Shown here in pieces: positions 43,509 to 55,586 of a DNA stretch of 64,000 nt. The stretch is from Coleophoma eucalyptorum (Eukaryota; Ascomycota; Leotiomycetes; Helotiales; Dermateaceae): assembly GCA_026120035.1 (NCBI GenBank), contig JALRME010000015.1:248001-312000 (forward strand), read 5' to 3'. The stretch's first letter is position 1; each line of letters begins with the position of its first letter. The notes under the pieces were generated by a model that ran no database searches, was not told where the DNA came from, and worked only from the letters and a program-made list of their open reading frames with translations. A program made the translations under genes and the position numbers.

Positions 43509-45299
43509 TGGATTCGACTACGTTATTAATAATACACTCACTGCCTTGGATTTGTTGCGGAAATAAATTTGGCTATTCTTGGAAACGGCGTTCTGGAGCC
43601 TTCACATCGTGGCAAAGATATCACTTTCGCGTGGCAGCGGCGCCTGGTGCCCGGTGGTCGTGGTAATGGTATTTTGCTGATGGGCGGTGGTTTCTCTTCA
43701 ATTTTCGGCGTACTACGGATTATAGGCACATACAGGGAATTTTTGATCAATATTTCCTTCTTGCTGCATTGCAAAGTGCCTTAGCTTATATCCAGGGGGG
43801 GGGGGGTCTCCACGTCAAGTGCACGGATTCGGATTGCCAAACTGTCTTCCAGTTTCCAGCAGCTTCTTTCGAGGAGGGCTAGATAATAAAAATTCAATAT
43901 TTCTCAGAATCGTCCATACCTGGATGATGGGTCATGGTTGTTTATTGTGTCCTTTGTAGGCTTTTATTTACGCTAGACACTAACCCGTGATATTGCCTCC
44001 CCTGAGAAGTCACAGAAGTTCTGATATTATTTATGGAACGGGAATAAAGATAATCAATAGGTAAATAAATCTACCAGAAGGCAAGTCTGCAAGTAACTGA
44101 CTTTTGATATTTTATCTCAAATTTGTAGTCACTTCACTTCGTACTTCCACGTACAAGAGGAAAGGTATCGCCTGACCGAGACATCGAGGAGTTCTCGCTT
44201 ATCTCCAGTAATTAGTGCGGGTTCTTCTAGATATTGTGCTACATCAACTGCTAAAGATCTTGTCTATGCCGGTGAGTATTTGATTGGCACTAGATTCTCT
44301 CCTTGGTTGCTTACTAACTATGTTCGAGCTTGGTGAGAAAAGACTCGAAATATCCGCTCGACACCTAGCTTATTCTCCAAAGTTGTCTAATCGGCTCATT
44401 TGTTCTCCGTCGTGACAGAGCTTTTAGTTCATACCTTTAACTTCTGTAGCATTAAAGTATGCTATCTGTCAGCTCGGAATTTTGAATCCGGACTCTACAT
44501 TATCATGCAGTGTCGCATGGACATTGATAACTTTGACCTTGGGCGGCAAGGCTGTTTGGTCCGCCTTGCCAAACAAACCGCACATGATTCGTCGCCTTCT
44601 AAATTGGGAATGTGTCCACGCCAGAGATAATTTGGTTCCTCGCACTGAACTATTGGCGAATCACTTCGAATACAACCTTTGCCATTGCAAGTCCCGTCGT
44701 GCGAAAAGTCCTCGTATGCGAAACGGCAGATCCATACCTCAATTGTTGATTTCCTTCTAAATCTGACTCAGGAGGTCTCGACCTTGAGACGGATAGATTT
44801 AAGTTTGAGGACCCGCTGTATGAGCTGGCACCCACGATCACCAACCACGGGTCCAAGGTGGTATACTCCCGTCCATGAAAGGGAAACAATTCGACGCCTT
44901 TTTTTACAAAACTCAAACCTTTGTTGTTTCTTTCCTTTTCTTTGAATGTTGCATGCTACACCAATTAAAATCGCAGCCTCGACTAAACATTAGCTCGCCC
45001 TCCACCAACATTTCGCATCAAACTGCGACTTATGCACACAGTCACACGTCTGTCATCTGAAGGTGCAGGTCCTGATGCGATCAATTTTGAGAACCTGAAA
45101 CCTCTTTACTGTGTGCCATGGTCCGTCCTCATTTCTTGAGACGAAACAAATTCTTAACTTGCGCGTGCAGTAATTCTTATGCCTTTCTATCGAATCTATC
45201 TGGTCTCATAGTTCTGTTCGAACGAAAAGAGAGGACAGTCCACATCAAACATAAAGAAATGGCTGGTGATAAACCAGATGAAAACCTAATTATTTTTCA
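43509..45299. other. Intergenic, 1.8 kb
   Basis: Between convergent genes (O-fucosyltransferase-like, plus; methyltransferase, minus). Contains a 12-G homopolymer (43795-43806). Open frames (for example 43569-43784, 44400-44945) have no recognisable domain. I see no tRNA-like cloverleaf or repeat family. Confidence 0.4.
43795..43806. repeat. Poly-G tract (12 G)
   Basis: A homopolymer of 12 guanines in an intergenic region. It could be length-variable and is prone to sequencing error. Confidence 0.85.
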
Positions 45300-46435
45300 A
45301 AAGCAATCACGCCATATCGGAAATTGCCGTTCGCAAACCCACGTCTCATGGCTCTGAAAGACTGCAAGAATGCCAGTCCGTCGCGTCCTTGCGTAATGGC
45401 GAACGCCCAAAGAGCTGGATTTTGGACGAGAGACCATGAGATGTCCCTGTATCACGGTTAGCAACCGTCATTCTTGAGCGAATTTTCGGATGAGAAAAGA
45501 GATATTATGAGATGACGCTGAAACATACCATGTCTTTGAAACTTGCTTGCTGATATCGAGTGGCTTGGAGAATATCTGCAATCCCGCCTTTTCGGCATAC
45601 TTAACGTAATCGGCTTGTGTACAGAGTGGTGGGAGGAGCATGCCGTCTGTACTGCGAGTTAGCAATCCAAATTAATAATCATGCTCTCAAGAACTTGAAA
45701 TTCTGACCTTCAATTGGCTTAATGTCAGCCTCCATCTCAGCTTCTCCAAGTCCTTCATTCTTAAACCAATCGGCAATGACGAGCTTCCCTCCCTTCTTCA
45801 GTAAAAGCTCAGCATTTTGAAAGAACAACTCCTTATCTGGCAGATGGCTCATCGCCTCGGAGATCCATACAGCATCAAAGGCCTTCTCCTCATTACTAAG
45901 GTCAAAGAAGTCTGCCATCTTCTCGGCATCTAATTCTACAAAGCGCACGCTGCCGCCTTTGTCACCAATCTCGATGCTTTCATCAGCTGCCTTTCTTGCG
46001 CCAGGTGAATCTAGTGACAATTTCTGGGCAAGTTCCACCTGCCGTCCACTAATGGTGATGCCGATAACTTGACAGCCATGCTCTCGTGCAAGGTAGCGGC
46101 TTGTTCCGCCAATGCCACATCCTACATCAATAACGGTACTTCCCTTGGGAACTTGTGACTTTTGAAGAAGCAATTCAATAAGTTGGAGCTGTGCTTTTTC
46201 CTTTGTATCTTCTGGCGAAAGGAAATAGCCATGGTGGATGTGCTCTCCCCTGATCTGTTAGTTTACGACTAAAGAAGAAGTACTGCGATGGGTCGTACCA
46301 GAGGGAATAGTAATAATCTGATGCCAGCTCGTAGTGATGTCTTATTCTTCCCTTCAGAGCAATCCAGGATGTATTAGGCTCAGCCGGTTCTGGCTCGCCA
46401 TATTGTAGGCTGATAGCATCAGTTACGGCGCTCAT
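45300..46435 (-). CDS. Class I SAM-dependent methyltransferase (sterol/tocopherol MT-like)
   Basis: Four exons from MSAVTDAISLQYGEPEPAEP (46435) to ...YGVIAFEK with stop at 45300-45302, introns near 46250-46298, 45660-45710 and 45440-45535. The first junction restores SLW|GEHIHHGYFLSPEDT, the (I/L)HHGYW-type block of C- and O-methyltransferases related to gamma-tocopherol and sterol methyltransferases. Motif I is VIDVGCGIGGTSRYLA, the acidic ribose-binding region lies near ELDAEKM, and DAVWISEAMSHLPDKELFF plus KGGKLVIADW complete the Rossmann core. No signal or membrane segment is present, so it is cytosolic. Fungal relatives methylate diverse small molecules; this is not ERG6, whose signature sequences differ. 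No biosynthetic genes adjoin it. Substrate unknown. Confidence 0.88.
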
Positions 46436-47648
46436 ATTGCTCCTCGATAGTCAATCTCTTTGTCTCAACTGAAGAACAAGGATAAGCCGGGAAGGTTGGA
46501 TGGCTGAAACGATGTCGATTGGTTGTAACTTGGGGTTCAGCCTGAGTTTTCTCAACTTCTAACAATTCTGGGGATATTGTTGTTGTTAAGATGAAGAGGC
46601 CAAGATTCTGTTGAGTATGTTGTTTTTGTGCTCGGACATCTACACCTGTTGCTCGTGCGGCATGTCTGTCACGGTGCTAGGCCGAGGTTAGACTTGCCTG
46701 CATAATATCACGTGCAGGCCATTCCTTCGGTCGAATACATACAACGTCTATATCTTCACTCATGTAAGGCACTTTACCAAGGTCTAAAAGTTAATATCTG
46801 ATTTACTGGGGCGGCATCAATTGATAAAAGACCATGTTAGCATATTTACAGCCCACGTGATAACTGTCGCTTACTCTCTTCGTTTCAGTTGCTCTTGTTC
46901 AAGATCGAAAACAGAAAGTTTCCATTTGACATCAAGTCTAAGAAGTTATAAGGAACCCGAAATTTATAGCACTAATTGTTCAAGTATAGAATCATGTACC
47001 GTATAAACAATCATGAGCAATTTCACACCACAGTAACAGCATAATAAGCGAGCGGGTTAAGTAGGTAAGGTACGGAGGGCACATGTTTTTATTGTTCGAT
47101 TTTAGGGTTTGTACTTTACCTAGACTAGAAGATGATTTGTTTTGTTGAGTTTTATCGACGCTCTATGTATTGTAAAAGATGATGATGCTGACAAGAAGCG
47201 GGACATTAAATAAATACGCAACACATATCGTAACGCGGTATTTACCATTGCCATTGATTCCGCATATTCGGTCAATGACCGATTTCTTTTCAATCATCAC
47301 GACTACGCCCCTAAATTCGTACGACATCCATATCGAGATAATGCCAATGACCTTGATGGCCGTTTCTATGTCCGAGTAACTGTTGTTAGCAGGACTGCAG
47401 AGCCTGCCCTAGATTCCAAAGGATAGATTCTGTACGAGAACATCTGACCTTCTCCGGACTTTGCACTTTGGCCACTAGCGATTCCTCGCCGAGTATCAAA
47501 CAAATATCGCTCTGAAGGAGAACCATTTAATGAAATTGCTGAAGCTTGGGATCTCTTGGATGAGAAAGAGAACCTTTGGTGTTTGATCCTTCAGCTGAAA
47601 ACCACAAAAGAGTAGGAAACATACACTCAAATCGACGTTGCGGCTCGC

Positions 47649-47670
47649 AGACTACCATAGACTACCATAG
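47649..47670. repeat. Two-copy 10-bp tandem duplication
   Basis: ACTACCATAG occurs twice head to tail at 47651-47670, preceded by AG. It is short and perfect, consistent with replication slippage. Confidence 0.8.
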
Positions 47671-47941
47671 AGGTAAAAATATACTAGTAGTAGTCGGTGT
47701 GACCTTTCGGCCGTCTAGATATGAAGCAGTTAGTATGCAATAGGTCTCTAGTAGGCGAGACAGGAGAATGCCTGCTAGGTGAATGTTTAATCTAAGCGAG
47801 CAGCAATCACTACAGTAGCTTGGGATCGAGCTAGAGTGAAGATTTCTCCATATTAAAGACTTCTTAGACCTTGTCAGCCAAACTAGCCTTCCTGTAGATC
47901 GGATCGCTGCAAGGTGGTATATACTTCCTGGAACCGATCTC

Positions 47942-47966
47942 ATCTGATCTGATCTGGTCTGGTCTT
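47942..47966. repeat. ATCTG/GTCTG pentamer repeat
   Basis: Five consecutive pentamers, three ATCTG followed by two GTCTK-type units, form a diverging minisatellite-like tract. Confidence 0.7.
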
Positions 47967-48644
47967 ATATGCCCACTTGTCTAAGTCGACAATCACGTGG
48001 CAGCACCGGGAGTGCCGTGGATGCCCGATGCTTACAATTCTCCTAGCTGAGCGACTACTGCGCAATGACAACATTGTCTCCAGAGCCACCCAATGCAGCA
48101 AAATAAGGTTCTAGTCGTTGCCAAAGGACCCCAAAAGCCCAGAAGGCACCCGATTATTGTATGCAGACCGCTTATTTGGAACTGGCTGTCCCCTGCTGGC
48201 GATCTCCCTTGTTGCTCTCTCTTCCTTTCGAAGCACAACACTCTTGCTTCAGCTCATAAAAAGTGCGAGAGTGTAGAAGTAGGCAGACTACCCTCCTCGC
48301 TTTGATTTCAAATCTCGAAAATCAGTTGATGTCCGGACGTGTTTCGGAATCCGATTGCGAATCCCCCGTCGAAGGGTAGAACGAAGAAGAAGGTCCTCGT
48401 CAGACCAGATGTGGTATCCGTTCGCCACGTCCTCCACTCGGGAAGTGCGGAAGATCGCTATTCGGTCTTGGAAGACTCGGCTTGTCCATGCATGAGACTC
48501 AAGACGTCAATGTATCACCATGCCATATTCTCTTATAAGACCGCGCAGAAAGCTGATTGATTCTAAGAAACCCTCATACCACAATAAACTTTGAAAATTG
48601 GCCACTGCAACAATATTCTACGTGCTTGAGAATTGATTCCAAAA

Positions 48645-49532
48645 ATGAGCGCCCAAGATCCTTACAGTCATCAAGCTCCACACCTCTATCCACAGTACAC
48701 ACCTGCGTATGTTCCACCATACCCAACCTCGAATTCGCCTTCGCAATTAGGTTACCAGTACTCACCACCACCGATCGGCCACCACTACACACAATCTTCC
48801 CATTATACACCTTTGAAATCACATCCTCTGCCCGTCAATGAAGACCACGATCGAGAGGGACGCGGTCGAAGCGGGAGGAGGGATCGATATAATTCAGACG
48901 GCGATGACGAGGATGACTTCACAGACGGTTCGGACGTCGCACCATCGCACCACTCACACCACTCGGGAAGACCACAAGCTATAACCCGGCGAAGCATGTC
49001 GCATCCGGGCTTCTATAGCCGAGATCACAATGCCATCGCGCTTCGGAACAAGCGACGAGATTCTTATTCCTCGTCCTCGGATGGAAGTGACGACGATGAT
49101 GATCGAAGCTACACACACCACGAAAGGTCTCATCGCCCTTATTCTAGTGAGAGAGGCAGTGGCGTGGGGTCGTATAGCTCGCGACCAATTCATCCAAATT
49201 TATCGTCGCATTTCACTAAGTCGGCGTCGGGCCTTGGCGCGGGTGCTGTGGGAGCTGTCGCTGGTGGATGGTTGGCGAAAAAGGCACAGGACCATGTGGG
49301 TCATGAGCAGAGAGGTAGTGGGAGTGCATTTTTGACGCTGGTTGGTGCTGCGGTGGGTGGATTGGCACTTAATGCTGTTGCGGAGAGAGTGGAGGAGAGG
49401 AAGAAGATGAAGAAGAGCTCAAAAGAAGAAAGGTGGGACGGGCGAAGAAGCGAGGGTGGGAGCAGGAGGAGGGGAAGCAGTGTGGGGAGTCAAGGGACGC
49501 GGAGGTCTGGCTGGGATGATGATCGGTATTGA
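48645..49532 (+). CDS. Disordered Tyr/Pro/Ser-rich protein with glycine-zipper segment
   Basis: Single exon, 295 residues from the ATG at 48645. Residues 1-60 are rich in Pro, Tyr, Gln and His (for example HLYPQYTPAYVPPYPTSN). The middle is Arg/Ser/Asp-rich, with acidic clusters DGDDEDDFTDGSD and DGSDDDDDRSY alternating with basic runs. Two glycine-zipper-like hydrophobic stretches follow (GLGAGAVGAVAGGWLAKKAQ and SAFLTLVGAAVGGLALNAVAERVEE), and the C-terminus is basic (KKMKKSSKEERWDGRRSEGG). Similar fungal proteins of unknown function are annotated as glycine-zipper 2TM domain proteins; the zipper helices could insert in or associate with membranes. No catalytic motif is visible. Codon periodicity and the absence of stops through low-complexity sequence support a real gene. 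Confidence 0.75.
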   Translation: MSAQDPYSHQAPHLYPQYTPAYVPPYPTSNSPSQLGYQYSPPPIGHHYTQSSHYTPLKSHPLPVNEDHDREGRGRSGRRDRYNSDGDDEDDFTDGSDVAPSHHSHHSGRPQAITRRSMSHPGFYSRDHNAIALRNKRRDSYSSSSDGSDDDDDRSYTHHERSHRPYSSERGSGVGSYSSRPIHPNLSSHFTKSASGLGAGAVGAVAGGWLAKKAQDHVGHEQRGSGSAFLTLVGAAVGGLALNAVAERVEERKKMKKSSKEERWDGRRSEGGSRRRGSSVGSQGTRRSGWDDDRY

Positions 49533-49692
49533 TGCTTTATTGCAACCTGCGTTTTTAATTTTGGACGGCGTTTGGTGGGGTTGTCAGGCCTGCTCTATAT
49601 AATTACATTTCGATGATAAACATGTACTTATTACACGATATAACGAAGAACATGCTACACGAACATATATATAAGCTGAATGGCGTATGTGA

Positions 49693-52233
49693 TTATCCGC
49701 TAGGCCCGCCTCTAATACTCCCGTCAATGATTCCCATCATGTACATGTCTGGCATATTCCAATCCTCTGTTGACCAACCAATATAGTTGTCAACACCCGA
49801 AACACCCAAGAGCCCATTTGGACCATCTGCAGTGTTGCCACCCAACCCGTCCATACCGCCAAAGCCTTGGTTTAAGCTGGATCCGACGGCATCAAATCCT
49901 GCATACCCTCTCTGCTGTTGCGTCATTAGAAAAGAGGCATTCTGATCTGAACCAGCATTGTTCACAGCGTTGGTTCTATCGACGGGAGCTTTGGATGCTG
50001 AATGCAAGGACTCTTCAATGTATACTTTGGCAACTTGATAAAATGCGGAACAGAGGTGGAAAAGACGGTGTGCCCCTTTGTTAAATGCTTCTTCGATGGA
50101 TTCCTCCCCCTCTGTTGTTTCTTCGTTGGGTGCAATGGAAGTGACAAATTCTGCAAGGCAACTGAGATCTACAAGATTCAGGGTTGTTACCGCCTCACAG
50201 AAGACGATCATGAATGGAGCAAATGGGCTATACAGGAGAGTCCTGTCACAGCATTAGTGAGTATCTCATGGCATGTGTCAGGAAGAGAAGACCCACCAAT
50301 TCACGTATCCTTGCCATATGTCATTGTTGTCGTGAAATCTCAATGTAGCAGATCTATGCAAGTCTAGAGCATTGCGCGCAGCTGTAATGCATTCGGCACT
50401 GAAGTTTGGCGAGATGTCAGAAACTGACGGAGGGACCGCGCGATAAATAATACTAAGGACGCCACAGGTTACCACATCCATAGAATCAAGGTTCATTTCG
50501 AATGCCTCAGGGTAAAGAGTCTTGCAATTTTTCATCTGCTTAAAATTTAGCTTCTTCATTTCAACTTGGAAGGAAGGATAATACTTGACTAGTTTCCTCT
50601 CGCCACTGTTGGATTTCTGCTGTGAGCTGATTTATCCTTGACATCCTCTCACTCAAAGGTGCGTTCAATGCTTTGGCAGTATACAACAGGCTGTAAGCTT
50701 GACCTTGGAATCTGGCAAAGTTAATCCAAGCAATGAACATAGTATGCCATGGGTGCAGCATCGGATCTTCAGGATACAAAGGTAGGGGGGTGGAGATGTC
50801 ATCATCTTGGAGTACCGATGTGCACCCCAATCTTAGCGATAAAGCTTTGTCGAGTGAGTACACCCCCCAGAAGGCAGTTTTCTTCGCACGAAGCTCTTTA
50901 GTCTCGACTTTTGTGGCTGGTAATCTATGGTACCCAAGTGCCTGGCACATCTGCGCAGCTATTGTAGTCAATCGCTGACAGAGGGACGTTTTAGCAAGCT
51001 CGCATGCATAAAAGGCCTAGAAGGTGTCAGTGCTAGTCTTGCATGCAAATTGGAATCTTACTCCGCATATGAGTGCTTGACAGGATTCTAACGATGGATC
51101 CATGAATATAGTAAGATTCTCCATTGTGAGCTTGAAGTTAATACTACAAATATTCGCATATCGTTGCCAGTCAGTTGCCTCAGAGCCCTCCTTTGTGAAA
51201 GCACTTTCGGCGAAGAGGTGAGACAGTCCCCCGTTTACAGTGGCGAACAGAGCAGGTGAATAGTCTGTGGTACAAAAATAGAGGTTTCTGCACATCTCTG
51301 AGAACTGGTTGACCTCAAACATAGGTGCCTCTAAAAACATGCGAGGTATTTTCTCTGCGGGTAAATGATCAGATGATGAGCAGCAGCTTTGGCGTTTCGT
51401 ACGTACCATTGGCAGCACGTAAAACGTCCAATACAGCTTGCATTGGGGGCATCTCCAAATCACTGATACTTGTAAACTTCATCTCTCGCTCTGGTGCAAA
51501 CCTTAAGTCGTAAAACATAGCAGGATCACTCTCCGCTTTTAAGGTATTTTGAAGTGAAGTGAGTGCATCTCTAAGCCGCGCACTCCGTTTTGCAGAAGTG
51601 CTAGAACTGAGTCTCTCAAATAATCCTTTTGCATGTAACGAATGCGCTTTCAAAGATGTACCGCCCTCAAACGCTTCAGTGGCGTCCAGTTGAGCTTTGG
51701 GTGCTCTAGACTGCGTCGACAATTTCAAAGTCGGCTTGACCAATGGACTGGGTCCATCAACCACTGTGCTTTGCGCAGGGGTTGTTTTCATATTCACAAT
51801 CAGAGTCTGCAGTGACTTTTCGATACCAGCAAGGCGTTCGTCAATACTCTCAACTTTGTTTTCACTAAAAAACCAATCAAAGGGCTGGACGAAGGCAGAA
51901 CTTTATTCTACTTACTATCGACTCGATATCAGAATTCGTTGTCGGTTATCGTTATGCTTTGGCGAAAACCGGCACACGCCCTTGATTGCGACGCAGTTCG
52001 AACATGGATTGGCGCGATTACAACGGACCTCAAAGCTACAGTTAATGGAAACGGAATAAAGAATTGTGGAAAAGAGCCTGCCAACCTTCCTTGCTCGGCA
52101 AGCATCGCACTGCATAGACAATTTCATCAGCCAGTGTCAGTATGCTCGTGACTTGGTTTGGGGGGCTCACAGCGTTCTTCATCAGCGAGGCGGGGCTATC
52201 ACCACCACTTTCCTCATTCCTGGTTGCGTCCAT
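49693..52233 (-). CDS. Zn(II)2Cys6 transcription factor
   Basis: A multi-exon gene. The zinc cluster CDACRARK|VRCNRANPCSNCVAIKGVC is split by an intron at the usual Lys-Val position. The best start is 52233: an exon encoding MDATRNEESGGDSPASLMKN and ending in PPNQ joins in phase 0 to CDACRARK through a 5' exon ending CAA|GTCACG; its weak donor means the ATG at 52127 (MKLSMQCDACRARK) remains possible. A coiled linker follows (KVESIDERLAGIEKSLQTL), then the fungal-specific domain (LCQRLTTIAAQMCQALGYHRL, AFWGVYSLDKALSLRLG) and a C-terminus rich in Gly, Asn and Asp ending GSIRGGPSG. It probably regulates nearby genes; the MFS gene next to it on the same strand is the nearest candidate. An inverted repeat with a CGG-N3-CCG core lies about 110-120 bp upstream of the 52233 start. 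Confidence 0.9.
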
Positions 52234-52510
52234 TCCGAGTATCCGGGGTCTGGGCTATCTGTTCGACTGTCTCTCTCGATCTGATGGGTATGTATGTGTG
52301 CGGGTTGGAAGAGAATTGATGAAGGAACGGTGGTCGCCCGGCTCGGAATCCGAGGAACCCGAAGAACAGGTCACGAGAAGTCACATGTGATCAGGCATTT
52401 TGCTTTTATGTAAGTTCCTCCTAGTCTTTTTCTCTCTGCAAGGTAGGCGAGATGATTGAGATTTTTTTGATTCTATGATTCGAGAAGCTGTCTAATTCTG
52501 TGGTCTATGC
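52234..52510 (-). promoter_or_regulatory. Promoter of Zn2Cys6 regulator
   Basis: 277 bp between the end of the MFS gene and the regulator start. It carries a perfect inverted repeat, CTCGG-AAT-CCGAG, at 52342-52354 with CGG-N3-CCG geometry, a candidate autoregulatory site. Confidence 0.5.
52342..52354. promoter_or_regulatory. CTCGG-N3-CCGAG inverted repeat
   Basis: Perfect 5-bp arms around AAT, about 110-120 bp upstream of the regulator ATG on the minus strand. CGG/CCG inverted pairs are the binding format of Zn2Cys6 dimers; the 3-base spacing is short for most characterised members, so binding is speculative. Confidence 0.4.
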
Positions 52511-54288
52511 TCAATGGCCGAGTCCCTTTGCTCTAGCCTGTTCAACATATTTCCAGTACAGCGGCGCGCTACTCTCCCTCATTTTCTTACCGAACTTGAT
52601 GAAGATAAACATGGTACCGTTACATACCAAAGCGATTGCTGCCACGGTGATGAACGTATCCCGCCTTCCCTGGGCATTTATCCATGGCGTGATTCCGTAG
52701 TTGATTGCAAAGGAAAGCGTGTTCCGAATTAAGATGATCGTAGTGATTAATTCACCGCCCAGGTCTCGGTACGTGGAGGTGGCATATTGAATAGCTGTGG
52801 AAAGACACAGGGTTGAGGAGATGGCGAGAATGCATTGTGCAAATACGAGACCAAACCAGTGGACGTGGTAAGCAGCTCCGAGACCCCAGAGAAGCATTGC
52901 AAATGGGACGCAAATTAGAGACGCCAGGAAAAGCCACAGAATATGCTCGGGCTCTGCGACACCATTGTTGCGTCTTGCAAGGCTAAGGACAAGTTTTGGT
53001 CCTGCAAATGCAACCCAGAGGGATCTATAATGTTTTAGCAAATTCCATGCGTAATGGAGACGATGAACTTACCCGAGAACCATGCCTACAACGGCTCCGA
53101 AGTATGCAAATCCAACGTCGGTACTATTGAAGTGATACGTGCCGGTGTAGAGAGGGCTTGCCGTGGCATTCAGAATACCTGGCCAGACAAGACCGTTTGT
53201 ACCGTACATGAAGCCAGCCCATACAACAACTGGAAACCTGAAGAATTTGAAAGGAGCCCACATGATGTCCAGAACACGATTTGGTCGCTTCTTGTCAATG
53301 ACGCTCAGTTTCTGCCAGTAAGACTTGCGTGGGTACGCGATCTGACCAATTTCTTCGGACGCAGGGTCGGTCGTCGTTGGAGCCGTCTTCTCATCGCCCG
53401 TAGTTCTCTCCTGTTCAGCAACTACCTCGGTGCTGGATCCTGCGCTGGAAGTGGTTGATGAAATGTGACGATCATAATTTGTTTCTTCCATCAAGAAGAA
53501 ACAGTACACAAAAGCAATACCCATGCCGATAGCACACCACCAGAGCGTCCACTTCCAACCTTGTCCAGTATTGATGAACGCAGCAAAAACTGGTGCGAAT
53601 TTTCCAGAAAATGCCAAACTTAAACCATAGATTGCGAGATAGAGTGGTCGTTCGTGTGCAAACCAGATATCCGTCATGCTGATCTCACACAAACTCTCTA
53701 CAGGAGCTCCGAAAAATCCTTGCAAGATCTTGTTGGCCAGGTACGGACCATTGGTCGTACAGAGCGGAGCGAGACCCATGATAATGATTGATGCAGCCAT
53801 GGAAATGAGGTATGCCGGTCGCTTTCCCCATTGTAGTGCGAATGCTTGCCACACGATGCAGCCCCATCCATAGAACAGGAACATAGCACCTGTACCAGAA
53901 ACCAAGTCGCTGACTGACAATTGTGTAGCTTTGGAGATAGGTGTCGTGACTGAGTAAACTGCCGAACTTGGAAAAACCATCATCACAGTATACTGAATTT
54001 TGTCAGGACGGCGTTCTTGTGATGATAATGTTGGAAATGCTCCTTACCATAACAACACAGGAGGTATGCAAGAGCTTTCGCTTTTTGGTCCAGTTGAGAG
54101 GATCTTCGGGATCATCTAAAAAAATAGGTTGGCCAGTTGTAAAGAGCAAAAGGACAGAAACTCTTACCAGACGGAAGTGGAACAAGCACGATATCATGAG
54201 CAGCACTCGAGTGCTTAACGTGCAATTCGCCATTCTCGTCAATCAACTGCACCGTACCTGGCGCTTCCTGGTTTTCCACGACAGCCAT
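52511..54288 (-). CDS. MFS transporter (DHA1-like)
   Basis: Four exons from MAVVENQEAPGTVQLIDENG (54288), introns near 54120-54170, 53990-54045 and 53020-53072. A polar N-terminus ends in the DDPEDPLNWTKKRKLL block characteristic of fungal DHA1-type drug:proton antiporters and siderophore/polyamine-related transporters. Twelve helices follow, including MFLFYGWGCIVWQAFALQWGKRP with the A-motif-like turn, MAASIIIMGLAPLC, LQGFFGAPVESLCEI and, after a long Ser/Thr/Glu-rich central loop (SSTTSSAGSSTEVVAEQERT), the second half. The C-terminal end is WKYVEQARAKGLGH. Located on the plasma membrane by family. Export of drugs or metabolites or import of a small compound are both possible. It follows a Zn2Cys6 gene on the same strand. 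Confidence 0.92.
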
Positions 54289-55586
54289 ATTGACGAGTGC
54301 AGTCTTGACCTTCGGGCAAGATTGTTCGTGGAGGTTGGGGTAAGAACAAGGAAGTGCTTGGGGACATCTTCGTTCTTATAAAAACGTCGAAGAGAGCAGA
54401 AAATTGCCGTCGGGGAAGGCGAGCTACCCAGCTTCTACCGGTCAGATAACATGGAGAGATAGGCAATTATTATTATCCAACCCCAACCGTGTCCTTGGAT
54501 TTACAATAAACTTATACAAGAGTGGGGATGAGATGCCGACAACTTATCGTGCCCGTTACATGTTTGACAGCGCGAGCACAACCTGCCTCCTACGTGAATC
54601 TCCATTTAGACAACTTTAACCACCATTTAACTCTGGTGGTTCTGTTTACCAGTTCACACAGAGGATACAAAGAATGAAGATACAAAAGACTCATTTTCAA
54701 TAATTGTTGTCATAATTCGAACGCCGTTGCCCCTATCGTTCCTTCGTTATCGTTATCTAAAATCGTCGGGCGATCACAATTGTGGGTAAACATTCGGCCG
54801 CCCAGCTCGGTCTCTGATTTCGGCGCCGAAAGTCTGGTCCTCAACTCGGCTCCCAGATATGTTTTTTTGATTATAAAGGAGGAAATGGATAGTGCCCCGT
54901 ATAGGTATTTCCTAAAATGGCCGCCGAGCAAATTTCTTCTTGTACCATTGGGCATGGTAATTAGGATTTCGAATTTTTACGCCTTTGTTAAAAGCTTTAT
55001 CTCCTCACATCTCTACCTTGGCCGTCATCTTTTCATCCTTGACGCGTAGTTTACTGTGACAGGTCACACAATACTAGGGTACAGTGCTGCTATCCATGGT
55101 AAAGGCATGGTTTTGTCAGCTGCCAAGATAGCCATGCCATGTGACATTATAGCAGCATTGACCTGTGATTATCGTAAAACGAATTTGGACTCGGTGCAAA
55201 CTGCTCGTTTGCGGTGCAGGTTACTGACATAGCCTCTCCAAGCAAAAGTGACAAGACGTAAAGCATAATAATTACTTGCCATAGTACAACATAATTGATT
55301 TACAATTATTCATTTACAAAACGAGCTAGACACTGTTATATTACCCAGTTGCAACAGACTCCCGATGTCCTGAAAAGGCCCTTGAGAATCTCACTCGGCC
55401 GTCAACGGATGCGGTACATGCGATGGTACAAGTAAACTAATATGGAATAGCATCTAGGGATGTCAAGATTGAAGTTGATACTAGGTTCATTGCTCGTGAA
55501 TTTATTCCGGATACTGGGAGACGAACATTACAGGATAACGTTTGTCATATTAGCGATATACGCCGTTCACAAAGTGGAGCTCTTGC
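54289..55586. promoter_or_regulatory. Intergenic, 1.3 kb; MFS promoter
   Basis: Upstream of the MFS gene and downstream of GH5, both minus strand. It holds CCG-T-CGG at 54407-54413, about 120 bp from the MFS ATG, and a perfect 14-bp palindrome at 54818-54831. AT-rich beyond 55000. No supported gene. Confidence 0.4.
54818..54831. repeat. Perfect 14-bp palindrome
   Basis: TTTCGGCGCCGAAA reads identically on both strands and contains CGG-N2-CCG. It lies 530 bp upstream of the MFS gene, so a regulatory role is only a possibility. Confidence 0.5.

Larger units (their letters stand above)
46436..48644. promoter_or_regulatory. Intergenic, 2.2 kb
   Basis: The longest gap in the window, between divergent genes (methyltransferase, minus; glycine-zipper protein, plus). 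It contains two short tandem repeats (47649-47670 and 47942-47966) and no domain-bearing open frame on either strand. I found no tRNA or snRNA-like structure by eye. A long non-coding transcript cannot be excluded. Confidence 0.4.

Noticed and set aside
43509..48644. Possible tRNA or snRNA genes in the long gaps
   Set aside because: No T-loop-like GGTTCGA with matching stems or box motifs found by eye; a covariance-model scan would decide.
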